From the NCBI RefSeq assembly GCF_013409065.1, contig NZ_JACBZP010000001.1:558001-622000 (forward strand): a stretch of 64,000 bases of DNA, written 5' to 3'. The DNA is from Spelaeicoccus albus. GTDB taxonomy: Bacteria > Actinomycetota > Actinomycetes > Actinomycetales > Brevibacteriaceae. Shown piece by piece: positions 60,728-64,000 of the stretch. Below the pieces are notes generated by a model. That model was not told where the DNA came from, made no database searches, and saw only the letters and a program-made list of their open reading frames with translations. Each line of letters begins with the position of its first letter. The stretch's first letter is position 1. The position numbers were made by a program, and so were the translations under genes.

Positions 60728-62626
60728 ATGGGCGAGAACAACGCGCTGAATCCCCGAGCGCTGACGTATCGCGACGCGAGCCTTTATCGATTCGATCGGC
60801 CGCATACGATCCGCTCCGGGGCGCTTCACTATTTCCGGGTGCATCCGGGTTATTGGGCGGACCGATTGGCCCGTGCCAAAGCCATGGGTTTGAACACTAT
60901 CGACACGTATATTCCGTGGAACTTCCATCAGCAGTACCGCGGCGAGCCCGATTTCTCCGGTCCGCGCGACCTCGAGCGATTCATCGGTCTAGCCGCGGAC
61001 GCCGGCCTCGATGTGATGGTCCGCCCCGGCCCGTATATTTGCGCCGAGTGGGATAACGGCGGTCTGCCCAGTTGGGTCACCGGCATCCCGGGTATCCGGC
61101 TGCGCAGCTCGGACGAACGTTTCACCACTCCGGTGGCCGAGTGGCTGTCGCACCTGTTGCCGCGGTTGGCCCCGCTGCAGGCCTCGGCCGGCGGCCCGAT
61201 CGTTGCGGTGCAGTTGGAGAACGAATACGGAAGCTACGGCGACGACCACGAGTATCTCCGGTGGCTGGCCGATACGTTCAGGTCGGGCGGCATCACGGAA
61301 CTTTTGTATACGGCGGACGGGCCGACCGAGCTGATGCTGGACGGCGGCAGCGTCCCCGGCGTCCTCACGGCCGCCACTTTCGGCAGCCAGCCGAGCACTG
61401 CGGCGGCATTGTTGCGATCTCGGCGGGCCGATGAGCCGTTCCTCTGCGCGGAGTTCTGGGACGGCTGGTTCGACCATTGGGGAGAACGTCATCACGTGCG
61501 AAGCGCCGAAAGCGGCGCGCAATCGCTCGACGACATCCTCGCCGAAGGGTCCGTCAGCATTTACATGGCGCATGGCGGTACCAATTTCGGCTTGCGTGCC
61601 GGCGCCAACTTCGACGATTTCCAATTGCAGCCGACGATCACCAGCTACGATTCCGACGCCCCGATCTCCGAAAACGGCGCGGTGACGGACAAATTCTTCT
61701 CGTTCCGCAAGGTCCTCACCCAGCACGCTCAGGAGGATTTTCCCGAGCCGCCGCCCGTTCCGCCGACGCTCCCCGAGGAGTCGCTGCCCATCACGTTCCG
61801 CCGCGAGCTGCTCCCGGCGTTGCGCAATGTCGCCCCTGCGGTGGAGTTCCCGGCACCGCAAACGTTCGAGGAGGTTGGGCTGGACGCCGGGCTCATGCTC
61901 TATCGGGCCGCGCCGGTAGTCCCGGACGGCAAACACGTGCTCGAATTCCCGCGGCTGCACGACCGGGCGCAGGTGTATTCCGACGGCCGGCTCGCCGGCA
62001 CCGTGCACCGACTCGGTTCGGGCGACGGACTTGCCATCGAAGGCACCGGTGACGAGTTGAGCCTGGAGATCCTCGTCGAGAATCTCGGCCGGATCAATTA
62101 CGGCCCGAAGCTCGGCGAACACAAGGGCATCATCGACGGCGTCCTGATCGATCGGCGATTGGTGATGGGCTGGTCGATGGTGCCGGTGCCGCTCGACGAA
62201 CTCACGCCGGACGCCCTCGGCGCGAACGGACCGGCGTTGGACATGCCCGATCGGTCCGACGACGTGCCGGAAACATCGCTGCGGGCCGATGCCGGGGCAA
62301 CCTGGCCGGCCGGGGCTACGGCGGCCGGTGCCGCCGGAGTTGCAGGCGTGGCCGGCGTGGCGACGGCCGAGCTGACCATTGACGAGCCGGCGGACACGTT
62401 TTTGGCGTTCCCCGGGTTCGGCAAGGGCTTTGTCTGGATCGGCGACTTCCTGCTGGGCCGGTATTGGCACGTCGGCCCGCAGCGGACACTGTATGTGCCG
62501 GCGCCGCTGCTGCACGCCGGCACGAACCGGATCACGGTGCTCGAGCTCGAACGGATCGGCGAGCGCATCGAGCTGGCGTCCGATGCCGAATTGGGCCCGC
62601 ACGAAGAGTACATCGAGACGATTTAG
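60728..62626 (+). CDS. GH35 beta-galactosidase
   Basis: 632 residues. The acid/base Glu is in VAVQLENEYGSYGDD and the nucleophile Glu in LCAEFWDGWFDHWGE. The GH35 barrel start is SGALHYFRVHPGYWADRL. A C-terminal beta-sandwich follows (~450-632), interrupted by an Ala/Gly-rich insertion (AGATAAGAAGVAGVAGVATA) unusual for the family. No signal peptide, so intracellular. AAGGA precedes the ATG. Confidence 0.92.
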   Translation: MGENNALNPRALTYRDASLYRFDRPHTIRSGALHYFRVHPGYWADRLARAKAMGLNTIDTYIPWNFHQQYRGEPDFSGPRDLERFIGLAADAGLDVMVRPGPYICAEWDNGGLPSWVTGIPGIRLRSSDERFTTPVAEWLSHLLPRLAPLQASAGGPIVAVQLENEYGSYGDDHEYLRWLADTFRSGGITELLYTADGPTELMLDGGSVPGVLTAATFGSQPSTAAALLRSRRADEPFLCAEFWDGWFDHWGERHHVRSAESGAQSLDDILAEGSVSIYMAHGGTNFGLRAGANFDDFQLQPTITSYDSDAPISENGAVTDKFFSFRKVLTQHAQEDFPEPPPVPPTLPEESLPITFRRELLPALRNVAPAVEFPAPQTFEEVGLDAGLMLYRAAPVVPDGKHVLEFPRLHDRAQVYSDGRLAGTVHRLGSGDGLAIEGTGDELSLEILVENLGRINYGPKLGEHKGIIDGVLIDRRLVMGWSMVPVPLDELTPDALGANGPALDMPDRSDDVPETSLRADAGATWPAGATAAGAAGVAGVAGVATAELTIDEPADTFLAFPGFGKGFVWIGDFLLGRYWHVGPQRTLYVPAPLLHAGTNRITVLELERIGERIELASDAELGPHEEYIETI

Positions 62627-62667
62627 CCTCCCTCCCGGCCGGCCCGGTTTTGTGTTAAAAGAGAGCA

Positions 62668-63819
62668 ATGAGCGATCGCAGGTTTCATCTCGGCTTCCGG
62701 GCTCGTCCGCGCCCGGCCGTTCCCGGCGCGCACGAGTCCGCGCCGGACCGGTCGGATGCCGTGACGGCTCCCGGCGACGGCGATTCCGAAGTCGTCGACG
62801 AGAGCCTCATTGACAACGCGATCTATGTCGACGGCCGGCGCGTCAGTTCGCCGACGTCGCTCAACGCCACCTACGCCGAGCTCGGCCGGCGCCGCGGCGC
62901 CCTTGCGTGGATCGGCCTGTACCGGCCGTCGGTGCGGGAGTTGAATTCGCTGGCCGCCGAGTTCGAATTGCACGAACTCGCGGTCGAGGACGCCATCAAG
63001 GCTCACCAGCGGCCCAAGGTCGAACGCTACGGCAGCACAATGTTCGTCGTGCTTCGCGCAGCCCAGTACTTCGATGAGAACGAAACCGTCGACTTCGGCG
63101 AATTGCACGTGTTCATCGGCCGCAACTTCGTGATCACTGTGCGCCACAGCGAGTCCCCGGACCTCTCCACGGTCCGGCATCGGATGGAGAACGACCCCGA
63201 TCTGCTGGCAGTCGGCACCGAGGCCGTGTTGTACGCGATCCTCGACAAGATCGTCGATGGCTACGCACCGGTGGTGGACGGGCTCGAGAACGACATCGAC
63301 GAGATCGAAACCCAGGTCTTTGGCGGCGACCCCGCCGTCTCCCGGCGCATCTACGCGCTCTCCCGCGAGGTGATCGAGTTCCAACGGGCGACGGATCCGC
63401 TTCGGGGAGCAATCACGTCGTTGGAAACCGGATTCGACAAGGAACGCGTCGACACCGAGCTGCAACGATACTTGCGCGACGTGTCCGATCACGTCGAACG
63501 CGTCTGCGAGCGCGTCGACGGTTTCCGCCAGCTGTTGCGTGAGATCATGTCGGTCAACGCAACGCTGATCGCCCAACGGCAGAACTCCGACATGCAACAT
63601 CTGACCGAGGCGAGTTTGCGCCAGAACGATGACATGAAGAAGATCTCCAGCTGGGCGGCCATCTTCTTCGCGCCGTCACTCGTCGGCACCGTGTACGGAA
63701 TGAACTTCACCCATATGCCGGCACTGGACTGGTATTGGGGCCTGCCCGCATCGCTGGTGATCATGGTCGGCGGTGCCTTCGTGTTGTACGGGCTGTTCAA
63801 ATGGCGCGGGTGGCTCTAA
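62668..63819 (+). CDS. corA: CorA-type magnesium/cobalt channel
   Basis: 383 residues. A large cytoplasmic N-terminal domain, two C-terminal membrane helices with the GMN motif in GTVYGMNFTHMPALDW between them, and a basic tail (KWRGWL). The pentameric channel imports Mg2+ or Co2+. AAGAGAG precedes the ATG. Confidence 0.93.
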   Translation: MSDRRFHLGFRARPRPAVPGAHESAPDRSDAVTAPGDGDSEVVDESLIDNAIYVDGRRVSSPTSLNATYAELGRRRGALAWIGLYRPSVRELNSLAAEFELHELAVEDAIKAHQRPKVERYGSTMFVVLRAAQYFDENETVDFGELHVFIGRNFVITVRHSESPDLSTVRHRMENDPDLLAVGTEAVLYAILDKIVDGYAPVVDGLENDIDEIETQVFGGDPAVSRRIYALSREVIEFQRATDPLRGAITSLETGFDKERVDTELQRYLRDVSDHVERVCERVDGFRQLLREIMSVNATLIAQRQNSDMQHLTEASLRQNDDMKKISSWAAIFFAPSLVGTVYGMNFTHMPALDWYWGLPASLVIMVGGAFVLYGLFKWRGWL

Positions 63820-63842
63820 CCGTTAGCGTCGCACTCCCGCAA

Positions 63843-63904
63843 AACGCCCCGTGGCGTATAGCCCGCCCCGTCATGACGGGGCGGGCTATACGCCCCGGGG
63901 CGTT
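63843..63904. terminator. Large hairpin between converging genes
   Basis: 62-nt inverted repeat. The core is a perfect 21-bp-arm palindrome (GGCGTATAGCCCGCC at 63853 onward, mirrored to 63894), and outer arms AACGCCCC / GGGGCGTT extend it. It lies just after corA and before the end of a probable minus-strand gene, so it may stop transcription from both sides. Confidence 0.7.
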
Positions 63905-63957
63905 CCCGACGACGCCGGGCGTTTTGGCGGGCGGGCCGGCCGAAGACCGGTGGCCGG

Positions 63958-64000
63958 TTACTCGGCTGGTGTGCGGCTCGATTTGTCGCGGCGGCGCATG
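63958..64000 (-). CDS. C-terminal end of an unknown minus-strand gene
   Basis: The minus strand reads MRRRDKSSRTPAE followed by TAA (63958-63960). It would be the basic tail of a gene continuing beyond the window. Supported only by its convergent position behind the hairpin. Confidence 0.35.
   Translation of the reverse strand, partial: MRRRDKSSRTPAE

Overview
The window is high-GC actinobacterial DNA. The DUF222/HNH (13E12-type) protein, a YkoEDC thiamine-precursor transporter under a TPP riboswitch, the DinB-type fold, the DUF4235 protein and the many GTG/TTG starts and 4-bp stop/start overlaps all fit Actinomycetota. Micrococcales (Brevibacteriaceae-like) is my guess; no marker gene in the window proves it. 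No rRNA, tRNA or CRISPR array was seen.

Layout. 1-10 kb: the end of a PadR regulator with its membrane partner, a GNAT, an MFS pump, methionine aminopeptidase, a hydrolase/TetR pair with a palindromic operator, and a rifampicin-phosphotransferase-like gene overlapping a TetR gene. 10-20 kb: an HNH endonuclease-like protein, azlCD with a divergent XRE-cupin regulator and paired operators, an ArsR/MFS pair, and an ABC exporter followed by a two-component system. 20-25.4 kb: a DNA glycosylase-like protein, a PEP mutase/isocitrate lyase-like enzyme, a cold-shock protein, DinB, an aminodeoxychorismate-lyase-like protein, and a copper module (Met-rich membrane protein, YcnI, CopC). 25.5-26.8 kb: an IS110-family element. 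26.9-37.3 kb: the ykoEDC operon with riboswitch, an osmoprotectant (OpuC-type) ABC operon, DUF4235, an MFS pump and a class III aminotransferase.

37.76-57.40 kb is a single 19.6-kb insertion. It splits a small alarmone synthetase gene: the C-terminal half lies at 37318-37759 and the N-terminal half at 57406-57639, both on the minus strand. The insert is bounded by inverted repeats and a 5-bp duplication (GCTTT). Removing the insert and one duplication joins the halves in frame into a 226-codon gene. The interval carries a serine resolvase with a res-like site but no recognisable Tn3 transposase. Its cargo includes a HelR/HelD-like helicase, several self-regulated operons with tandem 16-bp operators, and an A+T-richer two-gene cassette (83-residue protein plus SMC/Rad50-like ATPase) that could be a defence system. 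A second copy of the left terminus lies inside at 50657. Beyond the insert lie an amidase (operon partner of the split gene), an M20 amidohydrolase, a GH35 beta-galactosidase, a CorA transporter and a large hairpin.

The most striking item is the IS110 element. Its 5' non-coding region can be read as a bridge RNA whose two loops match, respectively, the flanking target and the element's own ends around a TC core. The same boundaries place a TTGACA in the right end exactly 17 bp from a TTTACT in the left end in the circular form. The target is a dispersed repeat (GCCGAGTGGTGG) with three further copies in the window.
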